Source of the DNA: Aquificaceae bacterium
Lineage (GTDB): Bacteria; Aquificota; Aquificia; Aquificales; Aquificaceae
Length of the DNA: 5,967 bases
Direction of reading: 5' to 3'
NCBI GenBank assembly: GCA_026983685.1
Contig: JALSTO010000338.1
Location: forward strand, 1 to 5,967
Made by a program: the position numbers and the translations under genes
Shown: piece after piece, positions 5,611-5,967 of the stretch
How the letters are laid out: every line of letters begins with the position of its first letter
Numbering within the stretch: the first letter of the stretch is position 1
The notes under the pieces: generated by a model
The model's input: only the letters and a program-made list of their open reading frames with translations
Databases searched by the model: none
What the model was told of the DNA's origin: nothing

Positions 5611-5967
5611 ATGGGTATATTTGATAAGCTCTTCAAGAAAAAGAAGGAGGAGGAGAACCTCTGGACGAAGTGTCCCGAGTGCAAGACCCTCCTCTACGTG
5701 CCTGACCTGAAGAGGAACTATAAGGTCTGTCCCAAGTGCGATTACCACTTTCCCCTCTCCGCTGTGGAGAGGGTTGAATCCCTCCTTGACGACACGGGAG
5801 CCCAGAAGCTCTTTGAGGAGATCCTTCCCACGGACCCTCTCAGGTTCAAGGATACAAAGCCCTACAGGGAGAGGCTCAAGAAGGCTCAGGAGCAGACCGG
5901 ATTGACCGAGGCTATGATAGTAGTGAAAGGCTTTATCGGATCACGGGCTGTGATACTTGCCTCCATG
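5611..5967 (+). CDS. accD: Acetyl-CoA carboxylase carboxyltransferase beta subunit, N-terminal part
   Basis: The first 119 codons of accD; the rest lies beyond the right edge and the frame stays open to the last base. AccD pairs with AccA to transfer the carboxyl group from carboxybiotin to acetyl-CoA, giving malonyl-CoA for fatty acid synthesis in the cytoplasm. The N-terminus shows the bacterial zinc finger with C21, C24, C40 and C43 (LWTKCPEC, then VCPKC). It is followed by family segments LSAVERVESLLDD (49-61), LPTDPLRFKDTKPY (72-85) and KAQEQTGLTEAM (91-102), and the start of the crotonase-like fold (VVKGFIGSRAVILA). A short basic leader (MGIFDKLFKKKK) precedes the finger, as in other AccD proteins. 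ATG 5611 is preferred; an in-frame ATG at 5581 would add an atypical ten-residue extension. The nearest Shine-Dalgarno-like GAGAG is only one base from the ATG, so initiation may be weakly SD-dependent or leaderless. Confidence 0.93.
   Translation, partial: MGIFDKLFKKKKEEENLWTKCPECKTLLYVPDLKRNYKVCPKCDYHFPLSAVERVESLLDDTGAQKLFEEILPTDPLRFKDTKPYRERLKKAQEQTGLTEAMIVVKGFIGSRAVILASM

Overview
The window is one contiguous, gene-dense piece of a bacterial chromosome with no gap longer than about 120 bases between genes. Codon choice (many AGG, ATA, AAG, GAG and CTC codons), charged-residue-rich proteins and a cytoplasmic sulfur-type molybdoenzyme operon suggest a thermophilic, sulfur-metabolising bacterium, most likely of the Aquificota. 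This assignment is an inference from style and gene content. Base composition is moderately GC-rich: hand counts of four sampled 60-base lines in the large subunit gene give about 58% G+C.

Layout, right to left on the minus strand: a class I SAM-dependent 23S rRNA m5C methyltransferase of the RlmI type (4403-5578); a 118-base intergenic region with a strong 38-base hairpin and a 12-base dyad (4285-4402); then a tightly packed operon. The operon holds a molybdopterin catalytic subunit (1441-4284), a small Uma2/DUF820-family putative nuclease (893-1444), a four-cluster 4Fe-4S electron-transfer subunit (144-893) and the first 48 codons of a DmsC/NrfD-type membrane anchor (1-144), which runs off the left edge. 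On the plus strand, diverging from the methyltransferase, accD (acetyl-CoA carboxylase carboxyltransferase beta subunit) starts at 5611 and runs off the right edge.

The A, B and C subunits look like a SoeABC-type sulfite dehydrogenase, or the related cytoplasm-facing sulfur reductase (SreABC) known in Aquifex. The catalytic subunit has no Tat signal, so it should sit on the cytoplasmic face of the membrane. Electrons would pass between its Mo-bisMGD centre, the 4Fe-4S chain of the B subunit and the quinone pool through the C subunit. The four operon genes overlap by 1 to 4 bases (ATGA, TGATG, TGATG). Each start has a Shine-Dalgarno sequence in the expected window, which corrects two starts inward: 1444 instead of 1471, and 893 instead of 896.

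The most unusual point is the Uma2-family gene between the A and B subunit genes. It is translationally coupled on both sides, yet its sampled G+C (about 44%) is clearly lower than its neighbour's, which points to insertion of foreign origin into an energy-metabolism operon. I see no RNA genes, CRISPR arrays or insertion sequences.
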